Below, piece after piece: positions 54,513-63,892 of a stretch of 64,000 bases of DNA. Location of the stretch: positions 17,715 to 81,714 of the forward strand of contig NZ_JAAXPR010000010.1 of the NCBI RefSeq assembly GCF_012396585.1. The letters run 5' to 3'. Each line of letters begins with the position of its first letter. The stretch's first letter is position 1. Both the position numbers and the translations under genes were made by a program. The DNA is from Streptococcus ovuberis. GTDB taxonomy: Bacteria > Bacillota > Bacilli > Lactobacillales > Streptococcaceae. Under the pieces are notes generated by a model, which was given only the letters and a program-made list of their open reading frames with translations, ran no database searches and was not told where the DNA came from.

Positions 54513-55053
54513 ACGAATCACTTTAGCCGTTACAGGCTCTATCTCCGCTTACAAGGCTGCCGATTTGACTAGCCAGCTGACCAAACTAGGTTTTGCTGTG
54601 ACAGTCTTAATGACCGCTTCTGCAACGCGTTTTATCACACCACTGACTCTTCAAGTACTTTCTAAAAATCTTGTCCACTTGGACATTATGGAGGAGCCTC
54701 AACCTGATAAAGTTAACCACATTGAGTTAGCCAAGCAGACAGATCTTTTTATCGTTGCGCCAGCTTCAGCCAATACAATCGCCAAATTAGCTAACGGCTT
54801 AGCTGACGATATCGTTTCTTGTACAGCTCTTGCCTTATCACTAGATACTCCCAAACTTGTCGCACCAGCCATGAATACACAAATGTATATCAACCCCATC
54901 ACTCAGAATAATCTTGAAAAGTTAAAAAAATATGGCTATCGGGAAATTCTCCCTCGCGAAGCCTTGCTAGCTTGTGGCGATTATGGACCAGGAGCTTTAG
55001 CAGAACTATCCGTTATTACCAATACAATTATGGAGATTTTTAATGAATACTAA
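54505..55053 (+). CDS. coaC: Phosphopantothenoylcysteine decarboxylase
   Basis: This FMN-dependent enzyme decarboxylates the CoaB product to phosphopantetheine. The 182-residue protein has 'AVTGSISAYKAADLTSQL' (FMN loop, about residues 8-25), 'IAPASANTIAKLANGLADD' in the form 'VAPASANTIAKLANGLADD' (about 84-102), 'APAMNTQMY' (about 118-126) and the substrate Cys in 'LLACGDYGPGAL'. It has GAGAGGGG upstream, overlaps coaB and is overlapped by the next gene, forming a three-gene operon. Confidence 0.93.
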   Translation: MTKRITLAVTGSISAYKAADLTSQLTKLGFAVTVLMTASATRFITPLTLQVLSKNLVHLDIMEEPQPDKVNHIELAKQTDLFIVAPASANTIAKLANGLADDIVSCTALALSLDTPKLVAPAMNTQMYINPITQNNLEKLKKYGYREILPREALLACGDYGPGALAELSVITNTIMEIFNEY

Positions 55054-55618
55054 CCGTTCCTCTAGTAGATTAGCTGTTGTTACCATGTTTTTTGCCACTA
55101 TGTTAGTCTTACATCTGACAACATCCGTCTTATTCAACGTTCTTCCCTTGCCCATTAAACCTACTATCATTCACATCCCAGTCATTGTGGCTTCAATTGT
55201 TTATGGCCCGAAAATTGGGCTAACTTTAGGGTTTTTGATGGGTATTATCAGCGTGATTCACAACACTATTTTCCAAATCCCAACGAGTTACCTCTTTAGT
55301 CCTTTTGTCCAGGGAGGGAATGCTTACTCTCTCATTATTGCACTTGTACCACGGACCTTAATTGGTATTACCCCTTATTTCATTTATAAACTTTTTAAAA
55401 ATCGTACAGGTCTCGTCCTTTCAGGAGCACTTGGCTCAATGACTAATACTATTTTTGTGTTAGGAGGGATTTTTATTCTCTTCGCCCAGGTCTACTCTGG
55501 CGATATAAAGGCCATGCTAGCAACTGTCTTTGGGGCCAATGCTCTAGCAGAAATGGTCATCTCCGCTATCTTAACCACGGCTATCGTACCAGTCTTACTG
55601 AAACTTAAGGCACGTTAA
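55043..55618 (+). CDS. ECF transporter S component, probably for pantothenate or a related precursor
   Basis: The 191-residue membrane protein has about six hydrophobic segments and is of the ECF S-component type ('PLPIKPTIIHIPVIVASIVYGPKIGLTLGFLMGIIS'). It overlaps coaC by 11 bases. This clustering suggests that it brings pantothenate or another CoA precursor into the cell with a shared EcfAA'T module encoded elsewhere. The substrate assignment is inference from context. Confidence 0.82.
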   Translation: MNTNRSSSRLAVVTMFFATMLVLHLTTSVLFNVLPLPIKPTIIHIPVIVASIVYGPKIGLTLGFLMGIISVIHNTIFQIPTSYLFSPFVQGGNAYSLIIALVPRTLIGITPYFIYKLFKNRTGLVLSGALGSMTNTIFVLGGIFILFAQVYSGDIKAMLATVFGANALAEMVISAILTTAIVPVLLKLKAR

Positions 55619-55623
55619 CTATT

Positions 55624-55655
55624 GAGACTGGTCTATGCCAGTCTCTTTCTTTTTT
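55624..55655 (+). terminator. Terminator of the coaBC operon
   Basis: GAGACTGG (55624-55631) and CCAGTCTC (55638-55645) with a TTTCTTTTTT tail. Confidence 0.85.
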
Positions 55656-55736
55656 AGCTGCTGATGCTTATCAAGAAAATATTTTCTTAAAATTTACCAT
55701 TATTTTCATTTTTTAACTGTTATTTTGACAAAATCA

Positions 55737-55745
55737 TGGTATAAT
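55737..55745 (+). promoter_or_regulatory. Extended -10 promoter of pgm
   Basis: TGGTATAAT is 31 bases before the pgm ATG. A TTGACA at 55725 is too close (nine-base spacing) to be its -35. Confidence 0.55.
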
Positions 55746-55775
55746 GAAAGCGATTAATAAAAAAGGAGTTCTTCC

Positions 55776-57494
55776 ATGTCTTATCAAGAAAACTACCAAA
55801 CTTGGCTTAATTTTGAATACCTTCCAGATTACCTTCGTGATGACTTATTATCCATGGATGAAAAAACAAAAGAAGACGCCTTCTACACTCCGTTGGAATT
55901 TGGCACTGCAGGGATGCGGGGGTTGATTGGTGCAGGGATTAATCGAATCAATATTTACGTTGTCCGTCAGGCCACCGAAGGTCTGGCTAAGTTGATCGAA
56001 AGCAAAGGACAAGATGCGAAAAGACGCGGGGTTGTCATTGCTTATGACAGCCGTCACTTCTCTCCTGAATTTGCTGATGAATCTGCAGCGGTTTTAGCAC
56101 AACACGGCATCAAGACCTATGTCTTTGAAAGCCTTCGCCCAACTCCTGAGTTATCTTTTGCTGTTCGCCACCTCAACACTTGGGCTGGTATCATGATTAC
56201 CGCTAGCCACAACCCGGCCCCGTTTAATGGATATAAGGTTTATGGCGAAGACGGTGGACAGATGCCACCTGCTGATGCCGATGCCCTGACAGCCTTCATT
56301 CGTGAGATTGAAGATCCTTTCTCCATCGCAGTTGCTGATCTGGAGCAGGTTAAAGCAGATGGTGTTGTTGAAATCATCGGTGAAACAGTTGACGCTGAGT
56401 ACTTGAAAGAAGTTAAGTCAGTCAATATCAATCAAGAACTGATCGATACTTATGGTCGCGACATGAAGATCGTCTATACGCCGCTTCATGGAACTGGAGA
56501 AATGCTAGCACGTCGTGCTCTGGAGCAGGCAGGTTTTGCTTCTGTCGAAGTTGTTGAAGCACAAGCAATAGCTGATCCAAACTTTTCAACCGTCAAGTCG
56601 CCTAATCCTGAGAGTCAAGCTGCTTTTGCTATGGCTGAAGAACTTGGACGCCAAGTTGGCGCTGACGTCTTAGTAGCGACTGACCCTGATGCAGACCGTC
56701 TCGGCGTTGAAATCCGCCAAGCAGATGGGTCTTACACTAATCTTTCAGGGAACCAAATCGGAGCGATCTTAGCCAAATATATTTTAGAAGCTCACAAAAC
56801 AGCTGGTACACTGCCAGCGAATGCCGCCCTCGCTAAATCAATCGTTTCAACAGAGCTTGTAACCAAAATTGCTGAAAGTTATGGCGCCACTATGTTTAAT
56901 GTCTTGACAGGCTTTAAATTTATCGCTGAAAAAATTCAAGAATTCGAAGACACCAACAACCATACTTATATGTTTGGCTTTGAAGAAAGCTTTGGCTACC
57001 TGATCAAGCCTTTTGTTCGCGATAAGGATGCTATCCAGGCTCTTTTGCTCATCGCAGAGATCGCTGCCTACTATCGCTCTCGTGGATTGACTTTGGCAGA
57101 TGGCATTAATGAGATCTACCAAGAATACGGCTACTTTGCGGAGAAAACCATTTCAGTAACCCTTTCAGGTGTTGATGGGGCAGCCGAAATCAAAAAGATT
57201 ATGGACAAATTCCGGCAATCAGCTCCTGCTACTTTCGGAAATATCGCTATTGCAGTCACAGAAGACTTCCAAGAATTGACCTCAACTACTGCTGATGGAC
57301 AAATCACAGCCTTGACAACTCCGCCAAGTAACGTTCTCAAATACCATTTAATTGATGACTCATGGTTTGCTGTTCGTCCTTCTGGCACAGAACCAAAAAT
57401 TAAATTCTACATTGCAACAGTAGGTGAAACCTTAGCAGAAGCTGAGGAAAAAATTGCAGCTATCGAAGCAGACATCAATACTTTTGTAAACTAA
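55776..57494 (+). CDS. pgm: Phosphoglucomutase (alpha-D-phosphohexomutase)
   Basis: The 572-residue enzyme interconverts glucose-6-P and glucose-1-P, the precursor of ADP-glucose and surface polysaccharides. The phosphoserine loop is 'MITASHNPAPFNGYKVYG' (about residues 140-157), the Mg loop 'ATDPDADRLG' (about 302-311), the sugar loop 'GFEESFGYLI' (about 404-413), and the phosphate loop 'RPSGTEPKIKFYI' near the C-terminus. AAGGAG precedes the ATG. It lies just ahead of glgC and supplies its substrate, though a terminator separates them. Confidence 0.95.
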   Translation: MSYQENYQTWLNFEYLPDYLRDDLLSMDEKTKEDAFYTPLEFGTAGMRGLIGAGINRINIYVVRQATEGLAKLIESKGQDAKRRGVVIAYDSRHFSPEFADESAAVLAQHGIKTYVFESLRPTPELSFAVRHLNTWAGIMITASHNPAPFNGYKVYGEDGGQMPPADADALTAFIREIEDPFSIAVADLEQVKADGVVEIIGETVDAEYLKEVKSVNINQELIDTYGRDMKIVYTPLHGTGEMLARRALEQAGFASVEVVEAQAIADPNFSTVKSPNPESQAAFAMAEELGRQVGADVLVATDPDADRLGVEIRQADGSYTNLSGNQIGAILAKYILEAHKTAGTLPANAALAKSIVSTELVTKIAESYGATMFNVLTGFKFIAEKIQEFEDTNNHTYMFGFEESFGYLIKPFVRDKDAIQALLLIAEIAAYYRSRGLTLADGINEIYQEYGYFAEKTISVTLSGVDGAAEIKKIMDKFRQSAPATFGNIAIAVTEDFQELTSTTADGQITALTTPPSNVLKYHLIDDSWFAVRPSGTEPKIKFYIATVGETLAEAEEKIAAIEADINTFVN

Positions 57495-57504
57495 GAATTA
57501 TCTC

Positions 57505-57554
57505 AAAATCAGGAAAACACTTGCGTCATATAGCATTGTTTTCCTGATTTTTCT
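57505..57554 (+). terminator. Terminator of pgm
   Basis: AATCAGGAAAACA and TGTTTTCCTGATT with an 17-base loop and T-run. Confidence 0.85.
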
Positions 57555-57569
57555 TATATTGTATTGTGT

Positions 57570-57579
57570 CAAACGTTTG
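57570..57579 (+). promoter_or_regulatory. Possible upstream cre-like palindrome
   Basis: CAAACGTTTG has the AAACGTTT core of CcpA sites, within TGTCAAACGTTTGTCA. It lies about 195 bases upstream of the glg promoter. Confidence 0.35.
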
Positions 57580-57738
57580 TCATGAAACCCTTATCAAAAA
57601 TTTCAGACAAGGGGTTTTATTTTGAAAATATAAAGGATTTCATGAACTGGTTAAATGAGATTACTGGCTTTCATGTTCAGGTTTTATCCCCTTTCATTCT
57701 TAATTTGTAATTTTTTTTAAAAAATTTAAAAAATAGAC

Positions 57739-57776
57739 AGAAAACGTTTTCTATTTTTAGAAAATTATGATATACT
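57739..57776 (+). promoter_or_regulatory. cre-like site overlapping the glg operon promoter
   Basis: AGAAAACGTTTTCT (57739-57752) is a palindrome matching the CcpA consensus core. It covers the -35 region of a promoter whose extended -10 is TGATATACT (57768-57776). Repression by CcpA in glucose would be expected. Confidence 0.65.
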
Positions 57777-57809
57777 AAGCGTGTATTAAAAATAAAGGAG
57801 TTGGTTGAT

Positions 57810-58949
57810 TTGGCAAACAACAAAATGTTAGCAATGATCCTTGCTGGTGGACGTGGCACACGTTTGGAAGGACTGACCAAGAAAGTGGCTAAACCCGCAG
57901 TCGCTTTCGGTGGCAAGTATCGTATCATTGATTTCCCCCTCAGTAACTGTGCAAACTCTGGTATTGAAGTGGTCGGAGTCCTGACCCAGTACGAGTCTGT
58001 CCAGTTGAACTCTTACGTTGCTAAATCTCAACGTTGGGGCCTGGATGTAAAAGATTCTGGGATTTTTGTACTTCCACCGCGTGAAAAAATTGGTGGTTTT
58101 GGCCTTTACAAAGGAACTGCAGACGCTATTACTCAAAACATTGATTTCATTGACCTCAATGAACCAGAGTATGTCCTCATTCTTTCGGGAGACCACATCT
58201 ACAAGATGAACTACGACAAACTCTTGGAGACTCACGAGAAAAATAAAGCCGATGCCACTATCGCTGTTATCGAAGTTCCAATCAAAGAAGCTTCTCGCTT
58301 CGGTATCATGAATACGGATGAAGATTATCGTATCGAAGAGTTTGAAGAAAAACCAGCCAATCCAAAGAGTAACTTAGCTTCTATGGGGATCTACATTTTC
58401 AACTGGAAGACACTCAAAAAGTATCTCTTGGAAGACGAAGTGTTAGAAGGATCGACGCATGACTTTGGTCACGATATTATTCCAAAATACTTAGCGGATG
58501 GCCTCAGACTTTATGCTCATCCTTATAAGGGCTACTGGAAGGATGTTGGTACAGTCAATAGTCTCTGGGAGTCTAATATGGACTTGCTAGACACGAAAAA
58601 CGACCTCAACCTGTTTGACTCTTCTTGGCGGATCTACTCGCAAGATTCGGGATCTCCAGCCCAGGTCATTGGTAAGCAGGCGGTGGTCAAGAGTGCTTAT
58701 GTTGATAAAGGTGCTATCATCGAAGGCCATGTTGAACACTCGGTCATTTCTACGGATGTTCAGGTTTCTAGAGGTGCTGTTGTGAAAAATTCTGTACTGC
58801 TTCCAGGATCCCAGATTGCAGATGACACTGAATTAGACTATGTGATCGTGGCTGAAAATGTCAACGTTGGACCAGGAGTTACTCTATCTGGAACTCCAGA
58901 TCAGATTTTGCTGATCGACAAAGACATCGCACACAACAAGGAGGATTAA
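57810..58949 (+). CDS. glgC: Glucose-1-phosphate adenylyltransferase, catalytic subunit
   Basis: GlgC makes ADP-glucose, the committed step of glycogen synthesis. The 379-residue protein has '[21 protein letters not shown]' (about residues 9-29), '[15 protein letters not shown]' (about 95-109), '[11 protein letters not shown]' with the catalytic Asp (about 122-132), and a C-terminal left-handed beta-helix. I chose TTG 57810 because GGAG (57797-57800) is nine bases upstream. TTG 57801 is too close, and ATG 57825 is too far. glgD starts two bases after its stop. Confidence 0.93.
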   Translation: MANNKMLAMILAGGRGTRLEGLTKKVAKPAVAFGGKYRIIDFPLSNCANSGIEVVGVLTQYESVQLNSYVAKSQRWGLDVKDSGIFVLPPREKIGGFGLYKGTADAITQNIDFIDLNEPEYVLILSGDHIYKMNYDKLLETHEKNKADATIAVIEVPIKEASRFGIMNTDEDYRIEEFEEKPANPKSNLASMGIYIFNWKTLKKYLLEDEVLEGSTHDFGHDIIPKYLADGLRLYAHPYKGYWKDVGTVNSLWESNMDLLDTKNDLNLFDSSWRIYSQDSGSPAQVIGKQAVVKSAYVDKGAIIEGHVEHSVISTDVQVSRGAVVKNSVLLPGSQIADDTELDYVIVAENVNVGPGVTLSGTPDQILLIDKDIAHNKED

Positions 58950-58950
58950 A

Positions 58951-60069
58951 ATGCTCAGAAATACATTAGGAATTGTCAATATCGATGGGAAAAATGTTGA
59001 TTTTGGCACTGAATTCATGCCACATCGTGGCACCCAAGCCTATGGTTTCTTGGGCCGCTTCCGCATGATCGACTTTGTTTTGTCCAATATGTCCAACTCA
59101 GGCATTTCAGAATTTCAAGTCTACATGCCCAATAAGATGCGCTCAACCATCCAGCACGTTGGTACCGGGGATCAGTATAATATTAACAGTAAACGCGGTA
59201 AGTTAAGATTGCTCAACAGCGAATCCAGCGCGACGTCTATCTATCAGCACGATGTCAAGGCCTTTACGGATAATCTGCGTTATATTGAAAACTCAAAAGC
59301 GGAATATGTCCTTCTAGCACCGAGTTACTTTATCTACAGCCAAGATTTCAATAAGGTTATGGACAATCACCTGGAAACAGGAGCTGATATTACTGTCCTT
59401 TACAAAAATATCAGTGATGCCAAGGAGTCTTTTATCGGCTGTGATACTTTGAAATTTGATAATAATAAGCGAATTATCGGCTTTGAAGAGAACCACGGAA
59501 AGTATAAGAATCGTCAAATTTCTTTGGAGGCGTACCTTCTCAAACGTTCACTCTTTATCGAATTGATTAAGCGTGCTAACAAGGTCTCTTCTCTCTATTG
59601 GTTCAAAGAAATTTTGGCAGATGTTGTCAATGACTACAAAGTCATGGGATATGCTCACCGCGACTATGTCGCTTGCATCAATACCGTTGATGCTTACTTT
59701 AAGACGCAGATCGACCTAATTGATGCAGACAATCGCAAACTCCTCTTCAAGCCAAAGTGGCCAATTCATACGCAAACCACAGATAGCTCTCCTACTCTCT
59801 ACGGACCTTTGGCAGAAGTTCGAGGAAGCTTGATTTCAAACGGTAGTTCCATTGATGGTCAGGTTGAAAACTCTGTCATCGATCGTGATGTTGTCATCGA
59901 AGAAGGTGTTGTGATCAAGAATTCTATCATTCTGAACGGTGTTACTATCCGCCGTGGCGCTAATATTGAAAATGCCATTATTGACAAAGAAACGGAAATC
60001 AAACACCCCATTGATATCAAAGGGACACCTGATATTCCAGTATATATTAAACCGCGCGAAATTATTTAA
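58951..60069 (+). CDS. glgD: Glucose-1-phosphate adenylyltransferase, regulatory subunit
   Basis: The 372-residue GlgC homologue lacks the GGxGxRL nucleotide loop; its start reads 'MLRNTLGIVNIDGKNVDFGTEFMPHRGTQAYGFLGRF'. 'VLLAPSYFIYSQDF' replaces the catalytic 'SGDHIYKM'. In Firmicutes GlgD pairs with GlgC and raises its activity. The gene follows glgC directly and is separated from glgA by a 99-base gap with a hairpin. Confidence 0.93.
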   Translation: MLRNTLGIVNIDGKNVDFGTEFMPHRGTQAYGFLGRFRMIDFVLSNMSNSGISEFQVYMPNKMRSTIQHVGTGDQYNINSKRGKLRLLNSESSATSIYQHDVKAFTDNLRYIENSKAEYVLLAPSYFIYSQDFNKVMDNHLETGADITVLYKNISDAKESFIGCDTLKFDNNKRIIGFEENHGKYKNRQISLEAYLLKRSLFIELIKRANKVSSLYWFKEILADVVNDYKVMGYAHRDYVACINTVDAYFKTQIDLIDADNRKLLFKPKWPIHTQTTDSSPTLYGPLAEVRGSLISNGSSIDGQVENSVIDRDVVIEEGVVIKNSIILNGVTIRRGANIENAIIDKETEIKHPIDIKGTPDIPVYIKPREII

Positions 60070-60082
60070 GGGAAATACTGTC

Positions 60083-60130
60083 AAGGAGTGGACTCTGGTT
60101 TGATATTCCAGGCTGTCCACTTCTTCTTTT
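60083..60130 (+). terminator. Hairpin between glgD and glgA
   Basis: AAGGAGTGGAC...CTGG pairs with CCAG...GTCCACTTCTT, followed by CTTTTG. It may be a weak intra-operon terminator or an mRNA processing barrier. Confidence 0.5.
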
Positions 60131-60168
60131 GAAAGAGGATGCTTATTTTTATATGAGAGGAGACTACC

Positions 60169-61611
60169 GTGTCACAATCTATTTTATTCGTTGCTTCAGA
60201 AGGGCTACCCTATATCAAAAGCGGAGGTCTAGCTGATGTTATTGGCTCGCTGCCAAAGGAATTAGTCAAAAAAGGAGAGGACGTCCGTGTTATCCTGCCA
60301 CTATACAAAAAGATGGCCATTAACGACCATCAGCGGTTTGACTATGTGGTTAGTTATGATGTCAATGCGGGTAACATCCATACTATGGCTAATGTTTATC
60401 AAGAAATCCGTGATGGCGTCACCTTCTATTTTATTGAACACCGAGATATTTTTGAACGAGATGAGCTATATGGCTACAGTGACGATGCTTATCGTTTTGG
60501 ATTTTTCCAACACGCTACTTGTAGGCTTCTAGAAGCCCTTAATTTCTATCCAGAAGTGATTCACACCCACGATTGGCATACAGCTGCTATCCCTTTCCTT
60601 TGTCGCACGTTCTACAGTTACAAGGAAGAATTTAGACGTATTAAACATGTTTTGACCATCCACAACCTTGCCTTCCAGGGAGTTTTTCCAGAACATGAAC
60701 TATGGGCTAGTCTAGGTATGGACTACAGCTACTTCTTGGATGGAACCGCACGTTTTTACCATGATCAGATCAGCTATATGAAACTTGGAATTCTTTATGC
60801 AGATAAGGTGACAACTGTTTCCAACACCTATGCTCAAGAAATCTTGACAGAAGAATTCGGTGAAAACATGCAGCATGTCCTTGGTTTGAGATACGATGAT
60901 TTATCAGGAATTGTCAATGGTATTGACTACGATGTCTGGAATAGCACGACAGATGCCAGCCTTCAGCATCCTTACGGACTATCGACTATTTCAGAAAAAA
61001 GAAAAAACAAATTAGCGCTCCAAGCTCAATTTGGTCTTCCTCAAGATGAAGACACTATCCTAGTCGGTGTGGTTTCTCGACTAACCTGGCAGAAAGGCTT
61101 CTACCTGATGGTTGAAAAATTACCAGAAATGCTACAGGCCAGAGTCCAATTTGTCATCCTAGGTAATGGAGAAGCCAATATCGAAAACACCTTTAACTAT
61201 TACAAAGAAGCCTATCCAGAACAATTCGCCTTTTATCAAGGCTATAATGAAGTCCTAGCCCATCAAATTTATGCGGGAAGTGATCTTTTCTTCATGCCCT
61301 CTATGTTTGAACCATGTGGGATTAGCCAGTTGATCGCAATGCACTACGGCAGCCTGCCTTTAGTGCGTGAAACTGGTGGCTTAAAGGACACTGTTACCCC
61401 TTACAATCAATTTACTCAGGAAGGTACAGGCTTTGTCTTCACTGGAAAATCTGCCAATGCCATGCGGATGGTTTATGATTATGCCCTAGACACTTACTAT
61501 AATCGTCCACAAGATTGGCAGGTACTGATAGCCAACGCAATGAACAAGGATGTCAGCTGGGAAGCGTCTGCCAAGGCTTATCAAGAGCTTTACCACAGTA
61601 TCACTCGCTAA
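60169..61611 (+). CDS. glgA: Glycogen synthase (ADP-glucose)
   Basis: GlgA adds glucose from ADP-glucose to the growing alpha-1,4 chain. The 480-residue GT5 protein opens 'ILFVASEGLPYIKSGGLADVIGSLPKEL' (lysine of the KxGGL motif about residue 16). It has 'IHTHDWHTAAIPF' (about 128-140), 'GVVSRLTWQKGFYLM' (about 299-313) and 'FEPCGISQLIAMHYGSLPLVRETGGLKDTV' (about 379-408). The start is GTG 60169 with GGAGAC upstream. glgB follows after 21 bases. Confidence 0.95.
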   Translation: MSQSILFVASEGLPYIKSGGLADVIGSLPKELVKKGEDVRVILPLYKKMAINDHQRFDYVVSYDVNAGNIHTMANVYQEIRDGVTFYFIEHRDIFERDELYGYSDDAYRFGFFQHATCRLLEALNFYPEVIHTHDWHTAAIPFLCRTFYSYKEEFRRIKHVLTIHNLAFQGVFPEHELWASLGMDYSYFLDGTARFYHDQISYMKLGILYADKVTTVSNTYAQEILTEEFGENMQHVLGLRYDDLSGIVNGIDYDVWNSTTDASLQHPYGLSTISEKRKNKLALQAQFGLPQDEDTILVGVVSRLTWQKGFYLMVEKLPEMLQARVQFVILGNGEANIENTFNYYKEAYPEQFAFYQGYNEVLAHQIYAGSDLFFMPSMFEPCGISQLIAMHYGSLPLVRETGGLKDTVTPYNQFTQEGTGFVFTGKSANAMRMVYDYALDTYYNRPQDWQVLIANAMNKDVSWEASAKAYQELYHSITR

Positions 61612-61632
61612 ATTTAGAAAGAGAGGGATAAG

Positions 61633-63492
61633 ATGAAACCATTTGGAGAACAAGATCTCTACTACCTCAGAACTGGACAACATACCAACCTCTATGACAC
61701 CATGGGAGCCCACATCATCAAGGAGCGCAATAAAATCCTAGGCACACAATTTCGTGTCTTTGCACCTAACGCTAAAAGCATACATGTCATTGGCGAATTT
61801 AATAATTGGGAATCAACACACTTGATGGAAGATAAAGGAGAAGGCATCTTTGAGCTCTATGTTCCCGATGTCAAATCACTTGTGCTCTATAAGTACCGTA
61901 TTCTGACCCATGATGGCCAAGACATCGTTAAAGCCGATCCTTATGCCTTCTATAGCGAATCAAGGCCAGGCACTGCTTCTTCCACTTACCATTCACGCTA
62001 TCGGTTTAAGGATGAGGATTGGATGTACCAACGTGTTGGTTATGATTTTAAAACATCACCTGTCTCCATCTATGAACTCCATCTAGGTTCTTGGAAACGT
62101 AAGAAAGATGAGCAAAATGGTGATGACAAGCCTCTAGATTACTTTTATTCGTATAAAGAGCTAGCTCCTCTAGTCATTGAGCATGTGAAGACACATGGAT
62201 TCACCCATGTTGAACTCATGCCTGTCATGGAACACCCCTTAGATGCTTCCTGGGGTTATCAAGTAACCGGTTATTATAGCGTTACAAGCCGTTACGGTAA
62301 ACCAGATGATTTGAAATATTTCATTGATCAATGTCATCAAGCTGGCATTGGGGTTATCCTAGACTGGGTACCACTCCACTTTTGCAAAGACAGTCATGGA
62401 CTTTACCTGTTCGATGGTAGCCCTCTCTTTGAGTATGCTCAAGAGCACGACAGAGAAAACCATCAGTGGGGAACGGCCAATTTTGATTTAGCCAAAGGAT
62501 CGACGCAAAGTTTCCTTCTCTCCAACATCAAATACTGGCTGGAAAAGTTCCATTTTGATGGCATTCGAGTGGATGCCCTATCCTATCTTATCTACTGGAG
62601 GGGAGAGACAGAAGAAGATAAGATCAACCATCCTGCACTAGCATTCATCAAACGTGTTAATGCGTTAGTCCACACAGAATACAAAGGCGTCATGATGATT
62701 GCTGAGGATTCTTCTAGCTTCCCTAAGGTTACGCACTCCCTTGAAGAAGAAGGGCTTGGCTTTGATCTCAAGTGGGACCTGGGCTGGATGAATGACACAC
62801 TCTCCTATTTTGAGCGTCAAGCCATTCATCGTCCTTATCATAGCAACGAAATTACCTTCGGGATGTTTTACAACCATAATGAACAATTCGTCCTACCACT
62901 TTCTCACGATGAAGTGGTCCACGGCAAACACTCCATTGTCGAGAAGATGCAGGGATCTTATGAAGATCAATTCCATCAAGCAAGAGCCTACTATGCCTAT
63001 TTCTATGCCCACCCAGGTAAAAAACACCTCTTTATGGGCAATGAATGGGGACATATCCGTGAATGGCACGAGTATCGCCAAATGGATTGGTTCCTGATGG
63101 AGTATCCAAGCCATAAAGGATTTCACGATATGATGGTAACCTTGACCAATATCTACCGTCACAACAGTGCTCTCTGGGAGAAAGATTTTGACGAAGATGG
63201 GTTTGAGTGGGCTAAAATTGATCCACAAGCTAACTTTTATGCCTTCAGACGCTTCAGCAAGGATCAAGAATTTCTCATCGTTAATAACTTCAACGACCAA
63301 AACCTCTACGATGTCAAGTTAGACCTTCCTGAAGGCAATCGTTATAAACTGATCTTTTCATCTAATGAGTTACCGATTGACTCCTTTGAGATAGAGGCAA
63401 CTGACGGCCAGGTAGAGCTGACTATCCCGCGCTATACAACCTACTATCTTGAAAAGGTGACCGTTAAAAAACGTCGTAAACAGGCTAGATAG
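61633..63492 (+). CDS. glgB: 1,4-alpha-glucan branching enzyme
   Basis: GlgB forms alpha-1,6 branches in glycogen. The 619-residue GH13 protein has a CBM48 domain ('LGTQFRVFAPNAKSIHVIGEFNNW', about 34-57) and the catalytic barrel: 'ELMPVMEHPLDASWGYQVTGYY', nucleophile in 'FDGIRVDALSYLIY', acid/base in 'MMIAEDSSSFPKV', and 'LPLSHDEVVHGK'. GAGAGGG precedes ATG 61633. No glgP follows inside the window, so the breakdown enzyme must be elsewhere. Confidence 0.95.
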   Translation: MKPFGEQDLYYLRTGQHTNLYDTMGAHIIKERNKILGTQFRVFAPNAKSIHVIGEFNNWESTHLMEDKGEGIFELYVPDVKSLVLYKYRILTHDGQDIVKADPYAFYSESRPGTASSTYHSRYRFKDEDWMYQRVGYDFKTSPVSIYELHLGSWKRKKDEQNGDDKPLDYFYSYKELAPLVIEHVKTHGFTHVELMPVMEHPLDASWGYQVTGYYSVTSRYGKPDDLKYFIDQCHQAGIGVILDWVPLHFCKDSHGLYLFDGSPLFEYAQEHDRENHQWGTANFDLAKGSTQSFLLSNIKYWLEKFHFDGIRVDALSYLIYWRGETEEDKINHPALAFIKRVNALVHTEYKGVMMIAEDSSSFPKVTHSLEEEGLGFDLKWDLGWMNDTLSYFERQAIHRPYHSNEITFGMFYNHNEQFVLPLSHDEVVHGKHSIVEKMQGSYEDQFHQARAYYAYFYAHPGKKHLFMGNEWGHIREWHEYRQMDWFLMEYPSHKGFHDMMVTLTNIYRHNSALWEKDFDEDGFEWAKIDPQANFYAFRRFSKDQEFLIVNNFNDQNLYDVKLDLPEGNRYKLIFSSNELPIDSFEIEATDGQVELTIPRYTTYYLEKVTVKKRRKQAR

Positions 63493-63504
63493 GCCAAAAC
63501 TCTG

Positions 63505-63552
63505 AAAAAAGCTTACAGTGAATACCCCAAGGATAGAACTGTAAGCTTTTTT
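63505..63552 (+). terminator. Terminator of the glg operon
   Basis: AAAAAAGCTTACAGT (63505-63519) and ACTGTAAGCTTTTTT (63538-63552) form a perfect 15-bp stem. Confidence 0.9.
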
Positions 63553-63640
63553 CTGTTTTTGAAAGAACCTGATCATTGATTTTGTGGAGTGTATTCGTCT
63601 GATTAGATTATGTTTCCATTGTTTTTCTCCATTTCCAAAA

Positions 63641-63877
63641 TTACTGAAATAACAATCCATTAACAAAAAGTAAGATTGTTACTAAAATATTAGTCACACT
63701 ATGAGCGAATATGCTATCTCTCAAATCTCTAGTTTTATAGTATAAGGTGCTAAACAGTAAGCCACTGACAAGATGACCTAGTAAATGGAATGATAGTGTA
63801 TAGGTATGAGCAAAGGCAAAAATAAAGGATGAGAAGAAAATAGTTAAGCATTTTTTATCTGGATAGAATCTAAGCTA
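63641..63877 (-). pseudogene. CPBP-family intramembrane protease, truncated C-terminal remnant
   Basis: The minus frame ending at 63641 reads 'FYPDKKCLTIFFSSFIFAF', then 'AHTYTLSFHLLGHLVSGLLF' and 'RDLRDSIFAHSVTNILV'. These are the second and third conserved blocks of CPBP (CAAX/Abi) proteases, with their histidines. The first block, EExxxR, is absent. The frame is closed at 63875-63877 by a stop, next to an IS30-type element that removed the front part. Such proteins process peptides or give bacteriocin immunity. Confidence 0.65.
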
Positions 63878-63892
63878 AATTTCAAGTCCAAG

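Noticed and set aside
55725..55730. TTGACA as the -35 of pgm
   Set aside because: Only nine bases separate it from TATAAT, which is too short for sigma-70 type promoters.
57828..58235. Minus frame in glgC
   Set aside because: Antisense shadow of a conserved enzyme.
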